Below, piece by piece: positions 16,419-24,723 of a DNA stretch of 35,083 nucleotides. A program made the position numbers and the translations under genes. This DNA comes from an uncultured Ruminococcus sp. (GTDB lineage Bacteria > Bacillota > Clostridia > Oscillospirales > Ruminococcaceae): the NCBI GenBank assembly GCA_937902395.1, contig CALGTV010000055.1, positions 1 to 35,083 of the forward strand, in the 5' to 3' direction. Each line of letters starts with the position of its first letter. The stretch's first letter is position 1. The notes under the pieces are model-generated. The model was not told the origin of the DNA, searched no databases, and saw nothing but the letters and a program-made list of their open reading frames with translations.

Positions 16419-17798
16419 TTATGGACTTACGTAATTAAGCGGATTCTGGCTGATTCCGTTTTCTTTGATTTCAAAGTGGAGGTGTGCTCCGGTAGAATGA
16501 CCTGTACTTCCTATGAATCCCACTGCCTGTCCCTGCTTTACGTAATCGCCTACAGAAACGCAGGCAGATGTTAAATGCGCATAAATTGAAGAATAAGTAC
16601 CGTCATGAGAAACAATCACATAGTTTCCGTAACCGCCGCCGCATCCGCAGCTATAACTCTTAGCAAAATTGTGGATACAGCTGTTTACAACAAGAATAAC
16701 AGTTCCAGCCTGAGATGCAACACATGTTCCGCCCATGATTCCACCGTCACCAACGTCAATACCATAATGGTAACCACGCTGACCATTGAGAGTTCTCGGA
16801 CCGAAATAGCTTGAAATATAGCTGAATCCTGGTGCTGGCCATGCAAATCCGCTTTGTGAAGGGGTTACAGGAACATATACAGGCTGAGACGGTGTGGACA
16901 CGCCACTGTTATTGTTCTGCTGCTGTTGCTGGAGGTTTTTCTGTTCTTCCTCCCAGCGCTTCTGAGCCGCTTCTTCCTGACGTTTTATTTCAGCATTCCA
17001 TGCGTCTTCTTCAGCTCTAAGCTGTGCCTGTTCAGCCTCAACGACAGCCTTGTCGCGTTCAAGTTCAGCTTGTTCACGTGCAAGACGTTTGATTTCGTAC
17101 TGTGTGAACTGCATTTTCTCATTGAGAGCAGCAATTTCAGCGTCTTTTTCTTTCTTGCGATTATTTTGTTCATCAAGCTTCATTGAAAGATTCAGTTTTT
17201 CACTTTCAAGAGATTTCTTTGATTCATCAAGGTTTTCAATTTTTTCAGTAATATCGTCAATTAACTCGTCATCGTGTTTCGCAATACGGTTAATCATATA
17301 AACTCTTGACATCATGTCATAAAAGCTTGAAGAACCGAGAACAATTGAAGCTGAGTTCTCATTGCTGTTTATATACATCGTGCAAAGACGCTGTTTGAAA
17401 AGCTCGATACTGTTGTCAATTTCTTTTTGCTGATTTTCAATATCATCGTTGAGATATGAAATATTAGCTTCAATCGTTTGGATTTCAGCTTTGATAGTTT
17501 CAAGTTCTGCATTTAAAAGATTAATATTTTCTTGAATAATATCAATTTGTTCTTCGAGATAAACCGCCTGCTGTTTTTCGTAATTCTTATCGCCTTCAAG
17601 GTCTGCTATCTTTGATTCAAGAGCCGCAATTTTTTCGGCATTAGCTTTTCTCTGCTCCTGAATTTCAGCAATTGTTCTTGCAGCTCTGGCGGTATCAACG
17701 TTATTTGTCAAAGCAGGACAGGCGGTAACAACGCCGATAGAGAGAGCTGAACAAGTCAAAAATGAGAAAATCTTTCGGGCATATTTCAATCTGTACAT
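16419..17798 (-). CDS. PcsB/EnvC-like M23 peptidase with coiled coil (copy 2)
   Basis: 459 residues with the same plan as the neighbouring paralogue: signal peptide, coiled coil, Gln/Asn-rich linker and LytM domain. Active-site residues are HYGID (His344, Asp348) and HLHFEI (His439, His441); the same Cys-containing insert (SCIHNF...SCGCGGGYGNY) is present. Relative to copy 1 the LytM entry loop has extra residues (TLNGQRGYHYG versus WGTNHNG). It directly follows ftsX by 72 bases, the position expected for the FtsEX-controlled hydrolase. AAAGGAA lies upstream of the start. Confidence 0.92.
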   Translation of the reverse strand: MYRLKYARKIFSFLTCSALSIGVVTACPALTNNVDTARAARTIAEIQEQRKANAEKIAALESKIADLEGDKNYEKQQAVYLEEQIDIIQENINLLNAELETIKAEIQTIEANISYLNDDIENQQKEIDNSIELFKQRLCTMYINSNENSASIVLGSSSFYDMMSRVYMINRIAKHDDELIDDITEKIENLDESKKSLESEKLNLSMKLDEQNNRKKEKDAEIAALNEKMQFTQYEIKRLAREQAELERDKAVVEAEQAQLRAEEDAWNAEIKRQEEAAQKRWEEEQKNLQQQQQNNNSGVSTPSQPVYVPVTPSQSGFAWPAPGFSYISSYFGPRTLNGQRGYHYGIDVGDGGIMGGTCVASQAGTVILVVNSCIHNFAKSYSCGCGGGYGNYVIVSHDGTYSSIYAHLTSACVSVGDYVKQGQAVGFIGSTGHSTGAHLHFEIKENGISQNPLNYVSP

Positions 17799-17870
17799 TG
17801 GTAAAAGGTTCCTTTCAACAGCATAAAAGCCGACATTCTGTCACATGGCAGGAATCAGTGTCATAGTTCA

Positions 17871-18776
17871 TTATACGTCAAGATGTTTACGTGTACTTAC
17901 AACACTTCCGAAAGCACCGACAATGGAGCCGACAGCGAGATAAGCAAGGCCGCAAGGGACACGGATATCAGCAAAAGGAATAATGCTTCCTGCTCCGAAG
18001 GCGTTTATAAGCATTCCCTGTGCCACGATTATATTATAAACCGAGCGATATATTGCCCATGTTATAAAGAAAGCGCCTGCCCCTGAGAAAAATCCCGTAA
18101 CAAGTCCCTCTACAAAGAATGGGGTTCTGATAAATGCATTTGTTGCACCGACGTATTTCATAATCTGAATCTCCTCACGGCGAGAGAAAACGCTCGCTTT
18201 TGTTGTGTTAGAGATCATAATCATTGATACAGCTGCAAGAGCGATAATAGCCGCACCTGCGATAAGAGTGACAACACGTCGAAGTTCACGTAGGAACTCG
18301 GCAACCTGTGGTGATGAATCGGCACTCTGAATATTTTCGATTCGAGTAATAGCGTCTACTGTAGCGCGAAGTTGTTCATTATCAATAACAGTTACACTGA
18401 AACCGTCAGGCATAAACTGATAATCGTCAATATAATCAAAAATTTCCTTGCCCTGAGAAATCTGATTCTGCATACGCTCATAAGCTTCTTTTTTTGATAC
18501 ATATGTTACAGTGCCGACGTTTTCAATATTTTTGAGCTGCTCTCCGATTTCGTCAACACGTTCTTGCGGGGTATCCGTTTCAACGTAAACAGCGACCTCA
18601 TTTTGATTTCCAAGACCGAGAATCATGGAGTTCATATTGATGTAAAAAAGTACTGAACAGCCGACAAGAAGCAGTGAAATCAGCAGAACGCAGAATGTGG
18701 CAAAAGCCATCATCTTATTTTTCCAGATATTTTCTATACCTTGATTTGCAAGGTATTTTATACCGCTTATTTTCAT
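17871..18776 (-). CDS. ftsX: Cell division protein FtsX
   Basis: 301 residues, normal for Gram-positive FtsX. One N-terminal membrane segment (about 22-48) is followed by an extracellular loop (about 50-165) and three C-terminal membrane segments (about 172-195, 222-245, 270-293); the cytoplasmic turn SRREEIQIMKYVGATNAFIR is highly characteristic. FtsX couples the ATPase FtsE to extracellular peptidoglycan hydrolases, most likely one or both M23 proteins that follow. It overlaps ftsE by 4 bases (ATGA), so translational coupling is expected. Confidence 0.97.
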   Translation of the reverse strand: MKISGIKYLANQGIENIWKNKMMAFATFCVLLISLLLVGCSVLFYINMNSMILGLGNQNEVAVYVETDTPQERVDEIGEQLKNIENVGTVTYVSKKEAYERMQNQISQGKEIFDYIDDYQFMPDGFSVTVIDNEQLRATVDAITRIENIQSADSSPQVAEFLRELRRVVTLIAGAAIIALAAVSMIMISNTTKASVFSRREEIQIMKYVGATNAFIRTPFFVEGLVTGFFSGAGAFFITWAIYRSVYNIIVAQGMLINAFGAGSIIPFADIRVPCGLAYLAVGSIVGAFGSVVSTRKHLDV

Positions 18777-19621
18777 TCTTCTGCACCTCCCTGATTTGCG
18801 GCGGTGCTTGTTATAGCAGCAATAACATCGTCAACATACGGTGTACTTTCGTCGTACATATCACCCTCAGGCATAGGGTAATCGTGTTTCTGATGAGCAG
18901 CATTTTCCATGGCCTGAGCAAGTTCAACTTCTGGAAGAATCTCAGCGTTTGTACCTGTTACAACCTCGTCATATACAATTTCACCATTGGTAATGTTTAT
19001 AATTCTTCCACCAAAGTGACGTACAAGGTCATGCTCGTGGGTAACCATAAGTATAGTTGTACCTTGATCGTTGATACCTTTGAGCAGTTCAACGATTTCG
19101 TAGGAGAGCTCAGGGTCAAGATTACCCGTAGGCTCATCCGCGATAATAAGCTGCGGGTCGTTTACAAGAGCACGTGCAATAGCCACACGCTGCTTTTCGC
19201 CGCCCGAAAGCTCGTCCGGATATGAATTTGTCTTTGCATGAAGTCCCACAAGGCTGATAACGTATGGAACTCTTTTTCTGATATATTTTAATGGTGCATC
19301 CAGAACACGAAGTACGAAAGCGATATTTTCATAAACTGTCATGGACGGAATAAGTCTGAAATCCTGGAATACAAAGCCGAGGGTACGGCGGAATTCAGGA
19401 ATTTTTCGTTTTTTAAGCTTGCTTAAATTATAGCCGTTTACGGTAACAACACCGCTTGTCGCATCTATTTCTTTAAGCAGAAGTTTAATCATGGTACTTT
19501 TTCCCGCACCCGATGAACCTACAACGAAAGCAAAATCGCCGTCGTTAATTTTGAGGCTGACGTTATTCAGCGCGTCAACGCCTCCCGAATAGGTCACGGA
19601 TACGTTCTGAAGCTCAACCAT
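18773..19621 (-). CDS. ftsE: Cell division ATP-binding protein FtsE, with C-terminal extension
   Basis: 282 residues. ABC ATPase motifs: Walker A GSSGAGKST, Q-loop FQDFRLIPS, signature LSGGEKQR, Walker B LIIADEPTGNLDP and the switch His in MVTHEHD. FtsE is usually about 230 residues; here the ATPase domain ends near residue 228 and about 54 acidic, low-complexity residues follow (including PMPEGDMYDESTPYVDD). ATG 19621 is chosen over an in-frame ATG at 19705 because CAGGTGA lies just upstream and it gives the standard start MVELQNVSV. It powers FtsX and thereby the wall hydrolases. Confidence 0.96.
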   Translation of the reverse strand: MVELQNVSVTYSGGVDALNNVSLKINDGDFAFVVGSSGAGKSTMIKLLLKEIDATSGVVTVNGYNLSKLKKRKIPEFRRTLGFVFQDFRLIPSMTVYENIAFVLRVLDAPLKYIRKRVPYVISLVGLHAKTNSYPDELSGGEKQRVAIARALVNDPQLIIADEPTGNLDPELSYEIVELLKGINDQGTTILMVTHEHDLVRHFGGRIINITNGEIVYDEVVTGTNAEILPEVELAQAMENAAHQKHDYPMPEGDMYDESTPYVDDVIAAITSTAANQGGAEE

Positions 19622-19732
19622 GGTGTCACCTGACCTTTCTGTTGAACAGTCCGTGAACTGAAAAACTTTGGTTATGTATATCTGGTGCAAAGCATTGCAG
19701 CCCACGGAAATAGATTATATAATTGTAATAAT

Positions 19733-20818
19733 TTAGAACTTAACGGGGTTAGCAGACAGATATTTCTTAACCATGAGAGCAATCTTGAAGATAATAGCGT
19801 GGTCAAACTCACGGAGGTCAAGACCTGTCAGCTTCTTGATTTTTTCAAGTCTGTAAACGAGAGTATTTCTGTGAACGAAAAGCTTTCTTGAAGTTTCAGA
19901 AACGTTCAGATTATTCTCAAAGAATTTCTGAATTGTGAAAAGTGTTTCATGGTCAAGGGAGTCGATGCTTCCAACCTTGAATACTTCGTGGAGGAAAGTC
20001 TCGCAGAGAGTTGTGGGGAGGTGGTAGATAAGACGAGCAATACCGAGATTGTCATAGCTTACGATAACCTTATCTGTATCGAATACCTTACCAACTTCAA
20101 GAGCCATCTGAGCTTCCTTAAATGAACGTGCAAGGTCTTTTACGCCGATAACAGGAGTACCGATACCAACGTTTACACGGGTATAGAACTCAGAAGAAAG
20201 AGTATCAGCGATAGAGCGTGCAAGCTTTTCAAGATCCTTGGAGTCTACTGTTGATTTGAGCTCCTTAACGAGAACAATATCGGATTCAGTGATATTGAAA
20301 ACGAAGTCCTTATTCTTGTCAGGGAAAAGGTTCTGGATAACATCGTAAGCTGAAATATCGTTAGCTGATACGATTCTGATAAGGAATACAGCACGGCTGA
20401 TTTCAGCGTTGAAGTGGAGCTCACGAGCCTTGATAACGATGTCTCCGGGGAGAACGTTATCGAGGATAACGTTCTTGATGAAATTGTTTCTGTCATACTT
20501 CTCATCGTAGTACTGCTTGATATTTGAAAGTGTGATAGCGAGAATACTTGCATACTTTGCAGCAGCGTCGTCAACGCCCTCAACAAATACAGCGTAGTCA
20601 GGCTTTACGCGTGAGCCGAAAGGCTTGTATGTATAGCCGTCACGAATAAAGATATCGTGGGAATCGCTAAGGTCAAGAGAAACGAACTCATTTGTAGTGC
20701 CTACCTTTGACAAATCGCTGCAAGCGATTATAGTAGCAGTTTCATCAACGACACCCATAGTTGTGTCGATTGTATCTCTCATCTGGTGAACTAAACCCTG
20801 AAATAATCTGTTAGACAT
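19733..20818 (-). CDS. PucR/CdaR-family transcriptional regulator
   Basis: 361 residues. The C-terminal PucR-type helix-turn-helix (about 305-355) is clear: FENNLNVSETSRKLFVHRNT and VYRLEKIKKLTGLDLREF. The middle part resembles the GGDEF-like/CdaR fold of this family (VGIGTPVIGVKDLARSFKEA), and the N-terminus is a small sensory region (DETATIIACSDLSKVG). Relatives respond to carbohydrate diacids, purines or other metabolites; the ligand here cannot be told. It lies between argS and ftsE. A palindrome overlaps its putative -10 box, compatible with autoregulation. Confidence 0.9.
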   Translation of the reverse strand: MSNRLFQGLVHQMRDTIDTTMGVVDETATIIACSDLSKVGTTNEFVSLDLSDSHDIFIRDGYTYKPFGSRVKPDYAVFVEGVDDAAAKYASILAITLSNIKQYYDEKYDRNNFIKNVILDNVLPGDIVIKARELHFNAEISRAVFLIRIVSANDISAYDVIQNLFPDKNKDFVFNITESDIVLVKELKSTVDSKDLEKLARSIADTLSSEFYTRVNVGIGTPVIGVKDLARSFKEAQMALEVGKVFDTDKVIVSYDNLGIARLIYHLPTTLCETFLHEVFKVGSIDSLDHETLFTIQKFFENNLNVSETSRKLFVHRNTLVYRLEKIKKLTGLDLREFDHAIIFKIALMVKKYLSANPVKF

Positions 20819-20875
20819 AAGAAAAGATTCCTTTCATTTTAAAATTTCTAAAAATGGAACACGATTCATAATATA

Positions 20876-20888
20876 TTACAAATTGTAA
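20876..20888. promoter_or_regulatory. Palindrome over the putative -10 box of the PucR-family gene
   Basis: TTACAA-A-TTGTAA is a perfect 13-bp dyad. On the minus strand TACAAT within it, preceded by TGT, could be an extended -10 box; the -35 region is poor. The overlap suggests an operator. Confidence 0.4.
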
Positions 20889-21021
20889 CATATATTTATG
20901 AATAAATCATGAATAAACTGTTAATTTTTCTTGAAAAACCTGATTTTTCATCAAATTTTCACTGTTGACTTTGTGATAAATTCACAAGCTGTCGTAATTC
21001 TTTGTAACCGAATAGTAACTT

Positions 21022-22788
21022 TTACATTTTCTCGGGACAGTCAATTTTAAGCATTGTGAGAACATTTCTGAGTACCTGTCGTACAGCCTTAGCAAGAATG
21101 ATTCTCGCGTTCATAAGCTCAGGAGTTTCAGCATTTTTTACACTGCATCCGTCGTAGAAACGGTGGAAAAGTGTAGCTGTATCAACAGCATATTTTGTAA
21201 GTTTTGAGGGGTCGTAATTCTTAGCTGCAAGCTCAACTTCACCCGGGAGTGAAGCAAGGTGGCGGATAAGCTCAATCTCTCTTGAATCGCTGAGAAGTGT
21301 GAGGTCAGCAGTTTCGGGGAGTAAAATACCCTCGTTTTCGAGATTTGCCATAAGACTGCATATTCTTGCGTGAGCGTACTGCACGTAGAATACAGGATTC
21401 TGAGATGACTTTTCAACAGCAAGGTCAAGGTCAAATTCAAACTGTGAATTTGCTTCACGGAGGTTGAAATAGAATCTTGCAGCATCAATCGGTATTTCAT
21501 CGAGAAGTGTGACAAGAGTAATTGCCTTACCGCTTCTCTTGGAAAGCTTGACAGTTTCGCCCTTTCGTACAAGGCGAACCATTTGCATGAGGATAACATC
21601 AAGCTTTGAAGCGTCAACACCGAGAGCAGTCAGAGCCGCTTTAAGACGGGGAACATATCCATGGTGGTCTGCGCCGAGAATATTTATAGCCTTATCGAAA
21701 TTACGTGTTACAAGCTTGTCATAGTGGTATGCGATATCGGGAACGATATAGGTGTAAAGACCATTTGAACGGCGGAGAACAAAGTCCTTGTCCATACCGT
21801 AATCAGTAGCTTTGAACCATACCGCGCCGTCAAGCTCGTAAGCGTTTCCGTTGGCAAGAAGCTTGTCCACGATTTCCTTAGTTTCGTTTCTCTCGTGGAT
21901 TGTGCTTTCTCTGAACCAATTGTCGTAGATTATGCGATATTTTTTTAGGTCACGCTCAAGACCTGCCACATTAATGGGGAGAGCGTAATCAACAAGAGCC
22001 TTTCTGCGTTCATCTTCGGAAGCAGAAGCAAATTTATTTCCGTTTATATCGAAGAAATTTTTTGCATGCTCAATAATATCCATACCCAGATAAACATCTT
22101 CGGGCATTTCGAAATCCATACCCTCGCCGCTGAGGTCGTAGATATATTTGTAAAGCTCTTCGTTGTCAGCGCATTTTTCAGCCGCCGCAACACCCTTATC
22201 GGAGCAAAGCTGCATATAGCGGAGGTCAAGGGATTTGCCGAATTTCTCAATCTGATTTCCTGCATCATTTACATAGAATTCACGCTCGGAGTGATATCCT
22301 GCCCATTCCAGAACGCTTGCAAGGCAATCACCGATTGCGCCGCCGCGTGCGTTACCGATATGCATAGGACCTGTAGGATTAGCAGAAACGAATTCAACAA
22401 GGACTCTTTTTCCTGCGCCGTAGTCTGTTCTGCCATAGCTGTCATTTTCATCAAGAACATTCTGAACAGCGTCAGCGAACCATTTTTTATTGAGGAAGAA
22501 GTTCATGAATCCGGGACCTGCAATTTCAGCGCGGTCAAAAACAGAGCCGTTGAGATCGATTTTTTCACAAATAAGCTCAGCGATTTTTCTCGGAGGCATT
22601 TTGAAAGCCTTTGCGCAAACCATAGCAGTATTTGCGGCGAAATCACCGTGGGATTTATCAGCTGGAATTTCAACAGTAAAATTTGGGATAGGTTCTGCGG
22701 GAGCAGCACCCTCTGCGACGAGTTTTCCGAGAGCGTCGATAATAAGCTCACGGAGTTGGTTGGAAGCGGATTTGATAAGGTCTGACAT
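21022..22788 (-). CDS. argS: Arginyl-tRNA synthetase
   Basis: 588 residues, class I synthetase. The N-terminal Add-1 domain (about 1-115) is followed by the Rossmann core with HIGN (143-146) within SANPTGPMHIGNARGG and the KMSKS-like loop KLSKRSGKAITL, then the DALR anticodon-binding domain (about 460-588) containing FYVQYAHARICS. It charges tRNA-Arg. AAAGGAA lies upstream of the ATG. It follows the DUF1934 gene by 63 bases, a pairing common in Firmicutes. No T-box motif is seen upstream. Confidence 0.98.
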   Translation of the reverse strand: MSDLIKSASNQLRELIIDALGKLVAEGAAPAEPIPNFTVEIPADKSHGDFAANTAMVCAKAFKMPPRKIAELICEKIDLNGSVFDRAEIAGPGFMNFFLNKKWFADAVQNVLDENDSYGRTDYGAGKRVLVEFVSANPTGPMHIGNARGGAIGDCLASVLEWAGYHSEREFYVNDAGNQIEKFGKSLDLRYMQLCSDKGVAAAEKCADNEELYKYIYDLSGEGMDFEMPEDVYLGMDIIEHAKNFFDINGNKFASASEDERRKALVDYALPINVAGLERDLKKYRIIYDNWFRESTIHERNETKEIVDKLLANGNAYELDGAVWFKATDYGMDKDFVLRRSNGLYTYIVPDIAYHYDKLVTRNFDKAINILGADHHGYVPRLKAALTALGVDASKLDVILMQMVRLVRKGETVKLSKRSGKAITLVTLLDEIPIDAARFYFNLREANSQFEFDLDLAVEKSSQNPVFYVQYAHARICSLMANLENEGILLPETADLTLLSDSREIELIRHLASLPGEVELAAKNYDPSKLTKYAVDTATLFHRFYDGCSVKNAETPELMNARIILAKAVRQVLRNVLTMLKIDCPEKM

Positions 22789-22851
22789 TTTTTTATTCCT
22801 TTCTTTATATATGGTTCACAGGCGGCGGAATGAATCGCCTGTATTCCTGTA

Positions 22852-23262
22852 TTATTGTATAGTCATTATTAACTCATTGTCTGAAAGCGGCGCGGCATTT
22901 AAATCAAGAGAATATTTCAGGTAAAGCCTGCCGTTTTCGGAAATGGTATTGTCAACATTGTGGGTATAGATACCTAACTGCATACTGCCGTAAGGTGTTT
23001 CGTATTGGCAGAAGTGCTTTTTTCCTACTTCAAGAGACAGAACTGAATTCGCAGTACCCTCGCGGGTGATATACGCAGAAATACCGTCGGTTTTGATAGT
23101 AGTAACAGAGCCTTCAAAGCCCGTAGCTTCGGTATCTTCATAGGAGATTACATCGAATCTGCCTGATTTTGTATGTCTGGCTTGTGTGATAAGTTCGGTT
23201 TCGCATTTTTCACCGTCCTGCCATTGAATACTTGTCAGGGAAATCATAACATTACTTTTCAA
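22852..23262 (-). CDS. DUF1934 (YwiB-like) protein
   Basis: 136 residues of the DUF1934/YwiB family, a small calycin-like beta-barrel domain of unknown function. The start is TTG with AAGGAT 8 bases upstream. Recognisable family features are the strand pattern GRFDVISYEDTEATGFEG and the C-terminal LYLKYSLDLN. It sits between the ddl-like gene and argS; adjacency to argS is common in Firmicutes and supports the assignment. No catalytic residues can be proposed. Confidence 0.85.
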   Translation of the reverse strand: MKSNVMISLTSIQWQDGEKCETELITQARHTKSGRFDVISYEDTEATGFEGSVTTIKTDGISAYITREGTANSVLSLEVGKKHFCQYETPYGSMQLGIYTHNVDNTISENGRLYLKYSLDLNAAPLSDNELIMTIQ

Positions 23263-23288
23263 AAAGTATCATCCTTACTTTTTTATAA

Positions 23289-24362
23289 TTAATAGCTTTT
23301 ATCAGCATTTTCCATAGCCATTTCCAAAAGCTTGTCAACAACATCGGAAAGATCCATACCAAGTTCTTTCATAAGTTTTGGATATACGCTGTTCAGACGA
23401 AGTCCTGGGGCTGTACCAATTTTATTCAGTAGCAGAGTTCCGTCATCTGCAAGGAAGAAATCGATTCTTGCCAAGCCCTTACAACCCATAGCTTTGAATG
23501 CCTTAACTGCTGTTTCACGGATTTTTTCAGCCATATCAGCAGGTATTTCAGCTGGGATTACAAGGTCGTCGCCTGAGCTTTTTCTTACTTCTGTGGGGTC
23601 GTATACGTTATCAGTGGAAATAATTTCGCCAACATTTGAAGCAAATGGCGAATCATAGCCGAAAACAGCAATTTCAAGCTTGCGGCCGCTGATATATTTT
23701 TCAACAACAACTTTGTTATCGTTGGAAAATGCGATTTTGACAGCTGTGATAAGCTCTTTTAAGTCATTAGCTGTGCTTGTACCTGCACTGCAGCCGCTGT
23801 TTGCAGGCTTTACAGCCATTGGAAATCCGATTTTTTCAGCAATAGCAGCACATTTTTCGTCGAGGTCATTGAGATCGCGCTGAGTTAGAAGCTTCCATGG
23901 AGCAGTTTTTATACCAAAGTCGTCCATAATCATATGTGTATGGGATTTATCCATACATGAAGCAGACGAGAGCAAAGAACTGCCTACATATGGAATTCCT
24001 GACATGTTAAGGAGTCCCTGAATGGTACCGTCAGCACATTTTTTTCCCTGTAAAACGGGGAAAATAACATCAATTTTTCTTATTGAAACATCATTGTTTT
24101 CCATTATGACGATTCCTCTGTGGAGAGGGTCGGGGGAGAGAATCGCAGAGGTGCAGTCCGGATTGGATTCCCAAGAGCCGTCAGCAATTTCTGAAGCATC
24201 TCCCGGAAAATAGAGCCAACGCCCTTTTCGTGTGATACCCACAGCGATTACCTCATAAACATCAGTAGGAATACTGCGAATTATATCAGCGGCGGAGGCA
24301 AGTGAAAGTTCATGTTCCTGAGATATTCCGCCAAAAATTACAGCTGCCTTGATTTTAGCCAT
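23289..24362 (-). CDS. D-alanine-D-alanine ligase homologue with altered active site
   Basis: 357 residues, ATP-grasp Ddl/Van ligase fold. N-terminal GGISQEHE, CMDKS, VKPANSGCSAG and ARIDFF are recognisable. Several conserved positions differ: the usual Glu-x-Asn metal ligands before TxPG are Lys314-Ile-Gly316 (LNKIGTAPG); the HG(P) loop is VLQGKKCADGT with Gln for His; and the YDYxxKY loop is YDPTEVRK. These changes would weaken Mg2+ and substrate binding, so activity as a D-Ala-D-Ala ligase is doubtful and another substrate or a regulatory role is possible. ATG 24362 has GGAG upstream; a TTG 12 bases earlier overlaps that site. It is first in an operon with DUF1934 and argS. Confidence 0.82.
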   Translation of the reverse strand: MAKIKAAVIFGGISQEHELSLASAADIIRSIPTDVYEVIAVGITRKGRWLYFPGDASEIADGSWESNPDCTSAILSPDPLHRGIVIMENNDVSIRKIDVIFPVLQGKKCADGTIQGLLNMSGIPYVGSSLLSSASCMDKSHTHMIMDDFGIKTAPWKLLTQRDLNDLDEKCAAIAEKIGFPMAVKPANSGCSAGTSTANDLKELITAVKIAFSNDNKVVVEKYISGRKLEIAVFGYDSPFASNVGEIISTDNVYDPTEVRKSSGDDLVIPAEIPADMAEKIRETAVKAFKAMGCKGLARIDFFLADDGTLLLNKIGTAPGLRLNSVYPKLMKELGMDLSDVVDKLLEMAMENADKSY

Positions 24363-24483
24363 ATTAATCTCCAATCTGTAATAGAATAGATGAGTGTATT
24401 GATAAATATTTTGTTTTCATATGTTACTCATAAACTCATCGAGGATTATCAAAGCATAACATTCGATAATACATATCATATTT

Positions 24484-24512
24484 ATTTTATCACATTTCAC
24501 AAAAAACTGCAA
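24484..24512 (-). promoter_or_regulatory. Sigma-A promoter of the ddl-like operon
   Basis: On the minus strand TTGCAG (24507-24512) and TAAAAT (24484-24489) are 17 bases apart with an extended TGA. The leader of about 115 nt has an ATTATC/GATAAT hairpin and no T-box. This and the two hairpins at 24602-24694 account for the 361-base gap between the ddl-like and GH130 genes. Confidence 0.7.
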
Positions 24513-24601
24513 GCTTTTTTTGCGAAAAATCTAAAAAAACGGCAAATCAAGTTATTGTTGAACAATTATAAACATATATTTTTGTGCAATATAACGAAAA
24601 A

Positions 24602-24627
24602 TCCCTGCCGAAATACATCGACAGGGA
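24602..24627 (-). terminator. Terminator downstream of the GH130 gene
   Basis: On the minus strand TCCCTG and CAGGGA (with an inner CG/CG after a mismatch) form a hairpin followed by TTTTTCG. It lies about 97 bases after the GH130 stop. Confidence 0.7.
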
Positions 24628-24662
24628 CGAGAGGAATGGGTAGATGTCATGAATACATCATT

Positions 24663-24694
24663 CTGCACAAAAGCGGCAGGCTTTATTTGTGCAG
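24663..24694 (-). other. Hairpin in the 3' region of the GH130 transcript
   Basis: CTGCACAAA and TTTGTGCAG form a 9-bp stem, extended inside by AAGC/GCTT. It has no T-tract and probably protects the 3' end of the GH130 message before the terminator at 24602. Confidence 0.4.
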
Positions 24695-24723
24695 TGTGTT
24701 TGATTAGAGGAAACCTCTAAAAT

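Noticed and set aside
22066..22785. Long open frame (239 codons) on the plus strand opposite argS
   Set aside because: Shadow of the argS codon pattern; no binding site, no recognisable domain.
24363..24480. T-box upstream of the ddl-DUF1934-argS operon
   Set aside because: No AGGGTGGNACCGCG-like antiterminator motif and no terminator near the ddl start.
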